Shown here: positions 10,455 through 18,988 of the stretch, one piece after another
How the letters are laid out: each line of letters begins with the position of its first letter
Position numbering within the stretch: the stretch's first letter is position 1
Assembly (NCBI RefSeq): GCF_013778325.1
Contig: NZ_JACEIB010000027.1
Location: 558,001 to 622,000, forward strand
DNA length: 64,000 nt
From: Sphingomonas chungangi
Lineage (GTDB): Bacteria > Pseudomonadota > Alphaproteobacteria > Sphingomonadales > Sphingomonadaceae
Reading direction: 5' to 3'
Translations under genes and position numbers: made by a program
Notes under the pieces: generated by a model
The model's input: only the letters and a program-made list of their open reading frames with translations
Database searches by the model: none
What the model was told of the DNA's origin: nothing

Positions 10455-10889
10455 ATGAAGGCCGTCATATTGATCGCGGCGATTGGAGGTATTTTCGCCA
10501 GCCTGCCGGCGCTGGCCGACCCGATCGACATTCGTTGCCGTCAGGACTTCACACAGGCAAGTTACACGATCACCGGTCATGCCATACCCGTTCGGCGATT
10601 TTCGTCGAATATCCGCTACATCCTTGACGAGCAGGCTCGAACGATCACGATCGTCGGACCATCGAAACGCACGGTCTTCCACGATGGCGGAGGTCAGCAC
10701 ATTCTGGTCGAAAGCGGCGGTCTCACCATGGCTGGCACCACCCGCTTCCCGAATGATGGGCCCGTGACGTCTCAGATTCTGCGTTTCAACGCCGACGGTA
10801 CGCGCGGCGCGGGGGAGAGCAAGCTGGTCATGCGCGGCCACCTCCTTCAGCAGAACGATACCGTGCTGCACTGCGTCCGGGCCGACTGA
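10455..10889 (+). CDS. Small secreted protein of unknown function
   Basis: 144-residue protein with a Sec signal peptide (MKAVILIAAIGGIFASLPALA, cleavage near ALADP). The mature protein has two cysteines (IRCRQD near the start and VLHCVRAD at the end) that could form one disulfide tying the termini together, with beta-strand-rich sequence between. AGGAG precedes the ATG. It is divergent from lon and convergent with clpX, with a shared hairpin at its 3' end. No known family recognised. Confidence 0.72.
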   Translation: MKAVILIAAIGGIFASLPALADPIDIRCRQDFTQASYTITGHAIPVRRFSSNIRYILDEQARTITIVGPSKRTVFHDGGGQHILVESGGLTMAGTTRFPNDGPVTSQILRFNADGTRGAGESKLVMRGHLLQQNDTVLHCVRAD

Positions 10890-10906
10890 CGCACCGCTTT
10901 CGCGAA

Positions 10907-10937
10907 AAGGGCGCCCGGACAAACTCCGGACGCCCTT
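10907..10937. terminator. Shared hairpin between convergent genes
   Basis: Stem AAGGGCGCCCGG (10907-10918) against CCGGACGCCCTT (10926-10937), one mismatch, 7-nt loop. It lies between the convergent secreted-protein gene and clpX and is AT-flanked on one side, consistent with a bidirectional terminator. Confidence 0.7.
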
Positions 10938-10959
10938 CCCTATGTCGTTGCCCTGAAGC

Positions 10960-12228
10960 TCACGCCGCGCCGGGCGCTTCCTTCTGCTTCTTCGCGAAGA
11001 CGCGTACCGGTTCCTTGCGGCCCTCGACCACGTCCTTGTCGATCATGACCTCGTCGACGCCCTCCATTGAGGGCAGCTCGAACATGGTGTCGAGCAGGAT
11101 CGCCTCGATGATCGAGCGCAGGCCGCGCGCGCCGGTCTTGCGGTCGATCGCCTTCTTGGCGACGGCCACCAGCGCCTCGTCGGTGAAGCCGAGCTTCACG
11201 GTCTCCATGTCGAACAGCTTCTGATACTGCTTGACCAGCGCGTTCTTCGGCTCGGCGAGGATCTTGACCAGCGCGGTCTCGTCGAGATCCTCCAGCGTCG
11301 CGATCACCGGCAGGCGGCCGACGAACTCGGGGATCAGGCCGAACTTGAGCAGGTCCTCGGGCTCGCACTGGCGCAACACCTCACCGGTGCGGCGCTCCTC
11401 GGGCGAGGCGACATAGGCGCCGAAGCCGATCGACTTGCCCTGCAGGCGGTCGGCGATGATCTTCTCGAGGCCCGAGAAGGCGCCGCCGCAGATGAACAGG
11501 ATGTTCGTCGTGTCGACCTGCAGGAACTCCTGCTGCGGATGCTTGCGGCCGCCCTGCGGCGGAACGCTCGCGGTGGTGCCCTCCATGAGCTTGAGCAGCG
11601 CCTGCTGCACGCCCTCGCCCGATACGTCGCGCGTGATCGAGGGATTGTCCGCCTTGCGGCTGATCTTGTCGATCTCGTCGATATAGACGATGCCGCGCTG
11701 CGCCCGCTCGACATTGTAGTCGGAGGCCTGGAGCAGCTTGAGGATGATGTTCTCGACATCCTCGCCGACGTAGCCGGCCTCGGTCAGCGTCGTCGCGTCG
11801 GCCATCGTGAACGGCACGTCGAGGATGCGCGCCAGAGTCTGCGCGAGCAGCGTCTTGCCGCAGCCGGTCGGGCCGACGAGCAGGATGTTGGACTTGGCGA
11901 GCTCGACGTCGGCACCCTTCGCGCCGTGGTTCAGGCGCTTGTAGTGGTTGTGCACCGCGACCGAGAGCACGCGCTTGGCCTTGGACTGGCCGATCACGTA
12001 ATCGTCGAGGACGTCGCAGATCTCCTGCGGGGTGGGCACACCGCCGTCCTTCTTGGAGACCAGGGCGGACTTCGTCTCTTCGCGGATGATGTCGTTGCAA
12101 AGCTCCACGCACTCGTCGCAGATGAACACGGTCGGGCCTGCGATCAGCTTGCGGACCTCGTGCTGGCTCTTCCCGCAGAAGGAGCAATAGAGGGTGCTCT
12201 TGCTGTCGCCGCCACTCAGATTGGGCAT
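10960..12228 (-). CDS. clpX: ClpX unfoldase subunit
   Basis: AAA+ unfoldase that feeds substrates to ClpP. The N-terminal zinc-binding domain has Cys15, Cys18, Cys37 and Cys40 (CSFC and CDEC). Walker A is [15 protein letters not shown], Walker B is [11 protein letters not shown], and sensor-2 lies in [10 protein letters not shown]. The ATG at 12228 has AGGAAAG upstream, giving [15 protein letters not shown] as in other ClpX proteins; 422 aa. It follows clpP on the same strand after 113 bp, the usual order. Confidence 0.97.
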   Translation of the reverse strand: MPNLSGGDSKSTLYCSFCGKSQHEVRKLIAGPTVFICDECVELCNDIIREETKSALVSKKDGGVPTPQEICDVLDDYVIGQSKAKRVLSVAVHNHYKRLNHGAKGADVELAKSNILLVGPTGCGKTLLAQTLARILDVPFTMADATTLTEAGYVGEDVENIILKLLQASDYNVERAQRGIVYIDEIDKISRKADNPSITRDVSGEGVQQALLKLMEGTTASVPPQGGRKHPQQEFLQVDTTNILFICGGAFSGLEKIIADRLQGKSIGFGAYVASPEERRTGEVLRQCEPEDLLKFGLIPEFVGRLPVIATLEDLDETALVKILAEPKNALVKQYQKLFDMETVKLGFTDEALVAVAKKAIDRKTGARGLRSIIEAILLDTMFELPSMEGVDEVMIDKDVVEGRKEPVRVFAKKQKEAPGAA

Positions 12229-12341
12229 ATTCGCTTTCCTTGGCGCCGGGCCACGCCCGACTGTCATTTAATCGTAGTCTAGCCGGTTGGGCCGGTCGGG
12301 CAATGGGGATTCGCCCATCACCCGGCTCGGCCTGTCCCGGT

Positions 12342-12998
12342 TCAGGCTGCCGCCTTCTCTTCCGTAGGCGCCGGACGCTTGTCGAACACCTCGTCGATCA
12401 GGCCGAATTCCTTAGCCTCGTCGGCCTCCAGGAACTTGTCGCGATCCATCGCCGCTTCGATCGCCTCTATCGGCTTGCCGGTATATTTCGCGTAAAGCGA
12501 GTTGAGGCGATGGCGCATACGCAGGATCTCGCGCGCCTGGATCTCGATGTCCGCCGCCATGCCCTGCGCGCCGCCCGAGGGCTGGTGGATCATGATCCGG
12601 CTGTTGGTGGTGGCGATCCGCATGCCGGGCTCGCCGGCGGCCAGCAGGAAGCTGCCCATCGAGGCCGCCTGGCCGATGCAGAGCGTGCCGACGCGCGGGC
12701 GGATATACTGCATGGTGTCGTGGATCGCGAGGCCCGCGGTCACGACGCCGCCCGGCGAATTGATGTACATGAAGATGTCCTTCTTCGGGTTCTCGGACTC
12801 GAGGAAGAGCAGCTGCGCGCAGATCAGCGAGGCCATATGGTCCTCGACGCCGCCGGTGATGAACACGATGCGCTCGCGGAGCAGGCGCGAGTAGATGTCG
12901 AAGCTGCGCTCGCCGCGGCTCGACTGCTCGATCACGATCGGCACCAGTCCGGCGGCCGCGTCGTTGTGGAAAATGCCGTGTGGGGTCTCAACGGTCAT
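12342..12998 (-). CDS. clpP: ATP-dependent Clp protease proteolytic subunit
   Basis: Serine peptidase that forms the double-heptamer chamber for ClpX/ClpA. The catalytic triad is visible: Ser in [11 protein letters not shown], His in [13 protein letters not shown], and Asp further downstream in the EAMDRDKFL region. YINSPGG forms the substrate-binding strand. At 218 aa it is normal for alphaproteobacteria, with a variable Ala/Glu/Lys tail. Preceded by a complex repeat at 13087-13223. Confidence 0.97.
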   Translation of the reverse strand: MTVETPHGIFHNDAAAGLVPIVIEQSSRGERSFDIYSRLLRERIVFITGGVEDHMASLICAQLLFLESENPKKDIFMYINSPGGVVTAGLAIHDTMQYIRPRVGTLCIGQAASMGSFLLAAGEPGMRIATTNSRIMIHQPSGGAQGMAADIEIQAREILRMRHRLNSLYAKYTGKPIEAIEAAMDRDKFLEADEAKEFGLIDEVFDKRPAPTEEKAAA

Positions 12999-13086
12999 GG
13001 GATTTCAAGCGTCCTTCTGCCCTTAGCCGGGACTACATCGGCGCTTGCGCAAGGGACTTCAAGGGGAAGATCGCGGGGCGCCATAG

Positions 13087-13223
13087 CCCTCTCCCGCTTT
13101 CGCGGGAGAGGGTTGGGTGAGGGTCTTCTTTTTCGAGGCTCGAGATATCTTCGAGGAAGAAGACCCTCACCCTCCCCACCGCTTCGCGGCGGGGCCCCTC
13201 CCTCTCCCGCAGGCGGTAGAGGG
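13087..13223. repeat. Composite inverted-repeat element upstream of clpP
   Basis: Nested palindromes: CCCTCTCCCGC (13087-13097) against its complement at 13102-13112, then GTGAGGGTCTTCTT (13117-13130) against its complement at 13157-13170. A third CCTCTCCCGC-like arm follows at 13200-13210 with a partner near 13215. It encodes nothing and separates clpP from the glycosyltransferase. Looks like a dispersed REP/MITE-like unit. Confidence 0.75.
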
Positions 13224-13230
13224 CTTTTGG

Positions 13231-14181
13231 TTAGCCCTCGCCCGGAGGAGGCAGCGAGAGATAGGCGAGGCGGCGCATCTCCCGCCTGCCGCGCGTCACC
13301 GTGTCTAGGATCAGGCCGGAGAAGAAGCTCAGGAACGCCAGGATCGTCAGACCCGTGATCAGGATCGCGGTGGGGAAGCGCGGGACGAGGCCGGTCTGCG
13401 CGAAGGTGGAGATCAGCGGGATCGCGAGGATCAGCGCGAGGATCAGCAGCACCAGCCCGATATTGCCGAAGAACAGCACCGGCCGCTCGACCCGGTAGAG
13501 GTTGAGGATCGTCTTCAGGATTCGCCAGCCGTCGCTGTAGGTGGACAACTTCGATTCCGATCCCTCGGGCCGCGCGCCATACTCGGTCTCGATCTCGGCG
13601 ACCGGCATACGCAGCTCCAGCGCGTGGACGCTGATCTCGGTCTCGATCTCGAAGCCGGCGGACAGGATCGGGAAGCTCTTCACGAAGCGGCGCGAGAAGA
13701 CGCGGTAGCCAGACAGGATGTCCGAAAAGCTGCGGCCGAAAAGCTGCGCCAGCATGCCGGTCAGCATCCGGTTGCCGAGCCGGTGGCCGCGCCGGTAGGC
13801 CAGCTCCACCTCGGAGCGGCGCGAGCCCACGACCATGTCGAGATTCTCGTCGATCAGGCGGGCGACCAGAGCGGGCGCGGCGGCGGCGTCGTAGGTCGCG
13901 TCGCCGTCGGCCATCACGTAGATGTCGGCGTCGACATCCGCGAACATGCGGCGGACGACGTTGCCCTTGCCCTGCATCCGCTCGGTGCGGACGATCGCGC
14001 CGGCGGCACGGGCATAGTCGACCGTGCGGTCCTTGCTGTTGTTGTCGTAGACGTAGATGGCGGCGCCGGGGAGCGCGGCGCGGAAACCGGCGACGGTCTG
14101 CCCGATCGCCGCTTCCTCATTGTAGCAGGGCAGGATGACGGCGATGCGGGGCTGACGAACCGCTGACCCCTCACTCGCCAT
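13231..14181 (-). CDS. Family 2 glycosyltransferase, membrane-anchored
   Basis: Likely transfers a sugar from a nucleotide donor to a polyprenyl phosphate or other lipid acceptor. GT-A fold motifs: RIAVILPCYNEE at the start, ADIYVMADGDATYD as the DxD-type nucleotide/metal site, and SDILSGYRVFSRRFV as the acceptor region, the pattern of dolichol-phosphate-mannose-synthase-like enzymes. Two C-terminal membrane helices lie around residues 235-290. The ATG at 14181 has GAGG upstream; 316 aa. No glycan cluster surrounds it, so the pathway is unknown. Confidence 0.87.
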   Translation of the reverse strand: MASEGSAVRQPRIAVILPCYNEEAAIGQTVAGFRAALPGAAIYVYDNNSKDRTVDYARAAGAIVRTERMQGKGNVVRRMFADVDADIYVMADGDATYDAAAAPALVARLIDENLDMVVGSRRSEVELAYRRGHRLGNRMLTGMLAQLFGRSFSDILSGYRVFSRRFVKSFPILSAGFEIETEISVHALELRMPVAEIETEYGARPEGSESKLSTYSDGWRILKTILNLYRVERPVLFFGNIGLVLLILALILAIPLISTFAQTGLVPRFPTAILITGLTILAFLSFFSGLILDTVTRGRREMRRLAYLSLPPPGEG

Positions 14182-14189
14182 CAAATCCT

Positions 14190-14272
14190 CCGTTCGCACT
14201 GAGCGTAGTCGAAGTGCGGGCCGCAAACGCAGCGCCCGCTGCCCGTCCTTCGACTTCGCTCAGGACGAACGG
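14190..14272. repeat. Dispersed inverted repeat (TTCGTCC...GTCGAAG family)
   Basis: Arms of about 31 nt at 14190-14220 and 14242-14272 are reverse complements with few mismatches; they start and end with CCGTTCG/CGAACGG and contain GAGCG-AGTCGAAG. Related elements occur at 21385-21457, 28003-28130 and 32488-32602. Confidence 0.8.
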
Positions 14273-14295
14273 CGGCGCAAGCGTTGCGTTCAGTA

Positions 14296-16044
14296 TCAGG
14301 CGTCGGCCTTCTTCGCCGGGGCCTTCTTGGCGGCCGGCTTCTTGGCCGGAGCGACCTCGGCCTCGGCGGCCTCCGCCTTCTTCGGCGCGGCCTTCTTGGC
14401 CGGAGCCGGCTTGGCCTCCTCGGCGGGAGCCTCCTCGGCCTTCGGCGCGGCGGCCTTCTTCGCCGCCGGCTTCTTCGCCGGAGCGGCCTCGGCCTCCTCG
14501 GCGGCCTGCTCGGCCTTCGCCGCAGCGGCCTTCTTGGCAGGCGCCTTCTTCGCCGGCTCGGCCGTCACTTCGTCCTCGGCCGGGCCCTCGGTCTTCTTGG
14601 CGGCAGCCTTCTTCGCCTTCGGCTTGTGATCATGATCATGATCGTGGTCGTGGTCATGATCGTGGTGGTCATGATCGTGATCATGGTTGTGGACGTGCGT
14701 GCCCGATGCGAAGCCGTCCTCGCTTTCGATCGCGGCTTCCAGCTCCTCGCGGGTCACGGAGCGGTCGCTGATCTCGGCCTTGCCGAACAGGAAGTCGACG
14801 ACCTTGTCCTCGTAGAGCGGCGCGCGCAGCTGGGCGGCGGCCATCGCATCCTGCTGGACATACTGGGCGAAGCGCTCGCGATCCTTCGGGTTGTACTGCT
14901 GGGCGGCCTGCGCGATCAGGCGCTGCATCTCAGCCTGGCTCACCTCGACGCCATTGGCTTGGCCGATCTCGGACAGGAGCAGGCCCAGGCGCACGCGACG
15001 CTCCGCAATCGCCTGGTAATCGGCCTTGTCGGCCTCCAGCTCGGCCATAGCGGCGGTCGGATCGGCCTCGTGCGTGGTCTCGTGCTCCAGCTGCTGCCAG
15101 ATCTGCTGGAACTCGGCGTCGACCATCGACGGCGGCACCGGGAAATCGTGGCCCTCGGCCAGCTGGTCGAGCAGCTTGCGCTTCATGTAGGTGCGGGTGA
15201 GCCCGTTCAGCTCCTGCTCCACCTGGCCCTTGATCAGCTCCTTGAGCTGGTCGAGGCCGGTGAGGCCGAGCTGCTTGGCGAACTCGTCGTCGATCACCTG
15301 CTCGGCCGGCACCTTCACCTCGGTGACGGTCACGGCGAAGACGGCGTCCTTGCCGGCCAGCTCCTTGGCCGGATAATCCTTCGGGAAGGTGACATTGAGC
15401 TCGCGGCTCTCGCCCTGCTTCACGCCCTCCAGCTGCTCCTCGAAGCCCGGGATCAGGCGGCCCGAGCCGAGCTCGACCGACATGCCCTCACCGGTGCCGC
15501 CGTCGAAGGCGACGCCGTTCACGGTGCCCTTGTAGTCCATCACGACGAGATCGCCCTCGACCGCCGGATGCCCTTCCGAAGCCGCCTCGTGGCGCTTGGA
15601 CTGCGAGGCGATGCGCGAGATCTGCTCGTCGATCTCGGCCTCGGGGGCCTCGACGGTCAGGCGCTCCAGCTTGAGCCCCTCGATCTGCGGCGCAGGCACG
15701 TCCGGCAAGACCTCAAGCGTCACGTCGAGCGCGGCGTCCTTGCCTTCCTCATAATCCTTGTCGAGCTCGACCGCCGGCTGGGTCGCCGGGCGCAGCTTGT
15801 GCTCGGCGAGCAGCGACTGCACGCTCTCCTGCACGGTCGCGTTCAGCGCGTCCTGGTGCAGCGCCGGGCCGTGCATCTTCTTGACGAGATTCGCGGGAAC
15901 CTTGCCGGGGCGGAAGCCGGGCATCTTCATCTGCGGCGCCAGCTGCTTCACCTGGGTCTCGACCCGCGCGGCGATGTCCTTCGCCGGGATCGTGACCTTG
16001 TATGCCCGCTTCAGCCCCTCGTTCAACGTCTCGACAGTCTGCAT
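14296..16044 (-). CDS. tig: Trigger factor with long His/Asp and Lys/Ala tail
   Basis: Ribosome-associated chaperone and peptidyl-prolyl isomerase. The N-terminal ribosome-binding signature GFRPGKVP is at about residues 44-51, followed by the FKBP-like domain (VMDYKGTVNGVAFDGG, LIPGFEEQLEGVK) and the helical C domain to about residue 435. Unlike the usual protein of about 430-450 aa, it has 582 residues. About 448-473 are an almost pure His-Asp alternation, and about 474-582 are Lys/Ala/Pro/Glu repeats (PAKKAAAKK type) like histone H1 tails. The start gives MQTVETLNEGLKR. A tRNA-Leu lies just upstream. Confidence 0.95.
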   Translation of the reverse strand: MQTVETLNEGLKRAYKVTIPAKDIAARVETQVKQLAPQMKMPGFRPGKVPANLVKKMHGPALHQDALNATVQESVQSLLAEHKLRPATQPAVELDKDYEEGKDAALDVTLEVLPDVPAPQIEGLKLERLTVEAPEAEIDEQISRIASQSKRHEAASEGHPAVEGDLVVMDYKGTVNGVAFDGGTGEGMSVELGSGRLIPGFEEQLEGVKQGESRELNVTFPKDYPAKELAGKDAVFAVTVTEVKVPAEQVIDDEFAKQLGLTGLDQLKELIKGQVEQELNGLTRTYMKRKLLDQLAEGHDFPVPPSMVDAEFQQIWQQLEHETTHEADPTAAMAELEADKADYQAIAERRVRLGLLLSEIGQANGVEVSQAEMQRLIAQAAQQYNPKDRERFAQYVQQDAMAAAQLRAPLYEDKVVDFLFGKAEISDRSVTREELEAAIESEDGFASGTHVHNHDHDHDHHDHDHDHDHDHDHKPKAKKAAAKKTEGPAEDEVTAEPAKKAPAKKAAAAKAEQAAEEAEAAPAKKPAAKKAAAPKAEEAPAEEAKPAPAKKAAPKKAEAAEAEVAPAKKPAAKKAPAKKADA

Positions 16045-16101
16045 CTCGGCTCTTCTTTCCCACGAATCTCGTTGAGGCGGCACCAGCCCGGGCGGCGGGA
16101 C

Positions 16102-16186
16102 TGGTGCGGGCGAAGGGACTCGAACCCCCACATCTTGCGATACTGGAACCTAAATCCAGCGCGTCTACCAGTTCCGCCACGCCCGC
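16102..16186 (-). tRNA. tRNA-Leu (UAG)
   Basis: 85-nt class II tRNA on the minus strand. Acceptor GCGGGCG pairs with CGCCCGC, discriminator A, encoded CCA. Anticodon arm CTGGA-TTTAGGT-TCCAG gives anticodon TAG, reading CUA/CUN. A long variable arm (TATCGCAAGATG) confirms the leucine class. Confidence 0.97.
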
Positions 16187-16276
16187 GCGGCAACCGCCGG
16201 TCGGCGCGCGTCTATAGCAGGCCGGCGCGCAAGGGCAAGCGGCGGAGACGCGAGTCTCCGCCGTCCGTGATCCGGA

Positions 16277-16897
16277 TCAGTTGGACTTGGGGGCCGGCCC
16301 GATCTTCGCGCTCGTCATCAGCGCGCGGGCGGACGCGATGTCGCGATCGAAATAGAAGATCGCCGGCGCCTCGAAGGTCAGCAGGTAGAGCTTGCCGCCG
16401 ACGATCGCGCCCAGCGCCTCGCCCTTGCGCTTCACCTCCTCGTCCTGCTTGGTGAAGCTGTAGGTGAAGCGGAAGCCCTTCTGATCGCCCACCTGCGCCG
16501 GTTCGATCGAATCGACCGACATCAACGTGGTGTTGTTGGCGACGCGATAGCTGCCCTCGAACAGCTGGGCGACGTCGGGCGCCAGCATCGTCGAGGAGAA
16601 ATGCGGCAGCGGCATGTCCTTCTTCTGCGCATCGCGAAACAGCGTCTCGTCGTTGCCGATGCCGCCGTAGAAGGTCATGTCGTTGAGCGCGAGGCCATCC
16701 AGCGTCCAGCTCTCGGCATTGCGGCCCGGGCGGCTGCCGAGCCGGTTCCAGTCCTGCGAAGGCGTCACCGACAGGCCCGACTTCGCCACATATTCCGGCG
16801 TGCCCGACGTCATCAGGTGATAGGCCGCCGTCGCCGGCATCGCCGAAAGCACGGCCACCGCCGAGCACGCAAACATCACATACCGCATCAGTCTCAT
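16277..16897 (-). CDS. Secreted protein of unknown function
   Basis: 206 aa with a Sec signal peptide (hydrophobic residues 6-20, cleavage near ATAA). The mature protein has a tripartite pattern of short beta-rich segments and a basic C-terminus; no catalytic motif recognised. The ATG at 16897 overlaps the stop of the metalloprotease gene as ATGA, so it is the third gene of an operon of exported proteins and may work with the protease. Family not recognised. Confidence 0.75.
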   Translation of the reverse strand: MRLMRYVMFACSAVAVLSAMPATAAYHLMTSGTPEYVAKSGLSVTPSQDWNRLGSRPGRNAESWTLDGLALNDMTFYGGIGNDETLFRDAQKKDMPLPHFSSTMLAPDVAQLFEGSYRVANNTTLMSVDSIEPAQVGDQKGFRFTYSFTKQDEEVKRKGEALGAIVGGKLYLLTFEAPAIFYFDRDIASARALMTSAKIGPAPKSN

Positions 16898-18084
16898 CCC
16901 CCTGCGAGCATCGTCATCATCGGCTTGTCGGCCGCGTCGGGCCGGGCCGCCATATATTTGCGAAGCGCGTCCTGCCCTTCGACCGTCTGGCCATTACGGA
17001 GCAGCGCGAGGCCGAGCCCGCGCCACGCCTCGGGCACCGCGCCCACCCCTGTCGCCGCCGATCGATAGGCGTCGATCGCCGCCTTCAAATCCTCCGGCCG
17101 CCCCCGGCTGCGCAGCAGTTCGCCGCGCGCGTAATAGAGCTGCGGCGTCCAGCCTTCGGTGCCGAGCGAGGTCAGCAGGAAGTCGGTGCCGCCGAAATCG
17201 TTGAGCTTGATCTGATCGTCCACGAACCCGGCCCAGAAAGGCGCCAGCGCGGCCATATAGGCGGCGCGGTTGGTCACCGGCGTACCGACTACCGCCTGCT
17301 TCGAGGCGAGATCCTTCAGCGTCGCCATGCGCTCGGCGGTCGGCGGGTGGGTGGCGAACATGCCGCCATTCTTGTCCTTGCGGCTGGCGACGTTGCGCGC
17401 GACGGCGGTCGCGTCCTGCTCGGCCCGAAGCTGCTCCCAGATCTTCGACGCCGCCATCGGATCGTAGCCGGCCTTCGCCAGCAGCGTCACCGATCCCGCA
17501 TCGGCCTCCCGCTCCATGTCGCGGCTGAACGCGAAGGCGGAACCGAGCTCGCCCAGCATGAAGGGCAGACCGAAGAGCCCGAAGGCGCCGAAAAAGGCCA
17601 TGCCGGCGGAGCGATCCTCCACCTCCCGGAACAGCTGCAGGCTGTGCTTGTTGGCATAGTGGGTATATTCGTGGCCGAGCACGGCAGCGAACTGCGCCTC
17701 GTCGCGCACGCGCAGGAACAGGCCGGACCACACCAGCATCATGCCGTTGGGCGCCATGCTGGCGTTGAAGGCGGCGGTGCGCACGATGTAGATGCGCACG
17801 CCCGCGCAATTCGCGTCGCCCACCGTCCGGCAGAAGACGCCGCGCACATAATCGTTGAGCGCCTTGTCACGGATCACGAAGCTGGACGTGCGGAACTTCC
17901 GCTCCGCCTCGTCCATCTGCATCCAGATACCGCGCTCCACCTTGTCCTGCGGCTGGTAGGCCAGCCCCTGCGACGGCAGTTGCGCCGCCACGGAAACGGG
18001 CGCTACCGGCAGGTCCCCCGCCAGCGCGGGGCGGACAAGGCTGGCAAGCGCGGCGCCGGTGAGCGCCGCCCTGCGCAGGATCAT
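16894..18084 (-). CDS. Periplasmic M48-family metalloprotease
   Basis: Zinc endopeptidase of the M48 family, likely acting on misfolded envelope or outer-membrane proteins. A signal peptide (MILRRAALTGAALASLVRPALA) leads into the protease domain with HEYTH at residues 138-142 and a downstream EREADAGS glutamate ligand. The C-terminal third has TPR-like helices (WTPQLYYARGELLRSRGR, AWRGLGLALLRNG), the BepA arrangement, although that protein is larger. The ATG overlaps the upstream stop as ATGA. Substrate is inferred from the family only. Confidence 0.88.
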   Translation of the reverse strand: MILRRAALTGAALASLVRPALAGDLPVAPVSVAAQLPSQGLAYQPQDKVERGIWMQMDEAERKFRTSSFVIRDKALNDYVRGVFCRTVGDANCAGVRIYIVRTAAFNASMAPNGMMLVWSGLFLRVRDEAQFAAVLGHEYTHYANKHSLQLFREVEDRSAGMAFFGAFGLFGLPFMLGELGSAFAFSRDMEREADAGSVTLLAKAGYDPMAASKIWEQLRAEQDATAVARNVASRKDKNGGMFATHPPTAERMATLKDLASKQAVVGTPVTNRAAYMAALAPFWAGFVDDQIKLNDFGGTDFLLTSLGTEGWTPQLYYARGELLRSRGRPEDLKAAIDAYRSAATGVGAVPEAWRGLGLALLRNGQTVEGQDALRKYMAARPDAADKPMMTMLAGG

Positions 18085-18836
18085 TTCGCGGCCGCGACCA
18101 GAGCCGGAACGGCGGTCGTGCCGGGCATGCCGGTGAGCAGCTTGTTGACCACCGCGCCCGAGCCCTCCGCCGTGCGGATGTCGCCGGCCGAGCTCGGCAG
18201 CAGGTTGAACCACACGACGTTGCCGGTCCTGAGATCGACCAGCGAAGCGTAGCAGATGTGCACGCCGCCCGGGATGAACACGCCCGCACCGATCGCCGAG
18301 GTGGCCAGCAGCGTGAATATCTGCAGCGCCTTGCGGCCCGCCGTGCCGAAGCTGTCGCGATCGTAGAGCATCAGCGCGTAATCCGCGCCACCGGCGAGAT
18401 CGCCAAGCTTGGAGGCGCCCGGACCGAGCGTCCAGTCGAACGCCTCCTTCTTGGTCGGCAGGCGCTGGCCCGGCAGCACCTTGTGCTGGACGATCGCATC
18501 GGAGACGGCGCGGAACAGCGCCTGATAGTCGGCAACCGTCTGGCCGTCGTCGCCCTGCAGATCGGGCATCATCACGATCGTGTTGCCGTGCGCCTTGGCC
18601 TCGGAATCGAGCGAGGTGCCGAGCAGGCCGCGCGCGGTCGCGGTCCAGTCCGCATTGGGCTCGGCGACGCCGCCGGCGGTCAGCGAGCCGACCTCGACGT
18701 CGGGGCGCAGCACGACGATGCGCATCGGCTTGCCGGCGGGCACGTCATAGCCCGGCGCGGCGAGCGGCTTGGCGATGGACGGGACGGAAAGGGCACACGC
18801 GACGACCGCCGCGGCGCAAAGCAACACCGATTTCAT
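18081..18836 (-). CDS. Exported protein, first gene of the protease operon
   Basis: 251 aa with a signal peptide (MKSVLLCAAAVVACALSVPSIA). The fold appears mixed alpha/beta with RIVVLRPDVEVGSLTAGGVAEP near the N-terminus and a hydrophobic, glycine-rich segment (LLATSAIGAGVFIPGGVH) near residue 190 that could touch the membrane. An AGGGGG stretch precedes the ATG. It overlaps the protease gene by four bases. No family recognised; the ordering suggests a joint envelope quality-control task. Confidence 0.72.
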   Translation of the reverse strand: MKSVLLCAAAVVACALSVPSIAKPLAAPGYDVPAGKPMRIVVLRPDVEVGSLTAGGVAEPNADWTATARGLLGTSLDSEAKAHGNTIVMMPDLQGDDGQTVADYQALFRAVSDAIVQHKVLPGQRLPTKKEAFDWTLGPGASKLGDLAGGADYALMLYDRDSFGTAGRKALQIFTLLATSAIGAGVFIPGGVHICYASLVDLRTGNVVWFNLLPSSAGDIRTAEGSGAVVNKLLTGMPGTTAVPALVAAAK

Positions 18837-18988
18837 GACACCCCCTGTCAGCCACTCCCCAGTGGCGGACGAAGAGCTATCGCGGAGGATGTCGCCCGAC
18901 AAGTCTAATTTTTCACCGGCGTGCAACAGGTTGCGAGCAGGATCATTCGAGAGGCGACAGGCCCTGCGACAAAAGGTACGAACGCGGC

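Noticed and set aside
10265-10531. N-terminal extension of Lon to 887 residues
   Set aside because: Runs antisense to a divergent gene leader and lacks Lon-family similarity; a TTG with a good ribosome site at 10264 fits the family N-terminus.
13102-13170. Terminator of clpP reading into the glycosyltransferase
   Set aside because: clpP reads away from this element, so it is upstream of clpP. Listed as a repeat.
14624-14700. Tandem CATGATC-like repeats as a CRISPR or regulatory array
   Set aside because: They are the codons of the His-Asp stretch in trigger factor, in frame, without spacers.
14284-16455. 723-residue reading frame on the plus strand
   Set aside because: Antisense of trigger factor and through tRNA-Leu; Leu/Gly/Arg-rich low complexity produced by the opposite Lys/Ala repeats.
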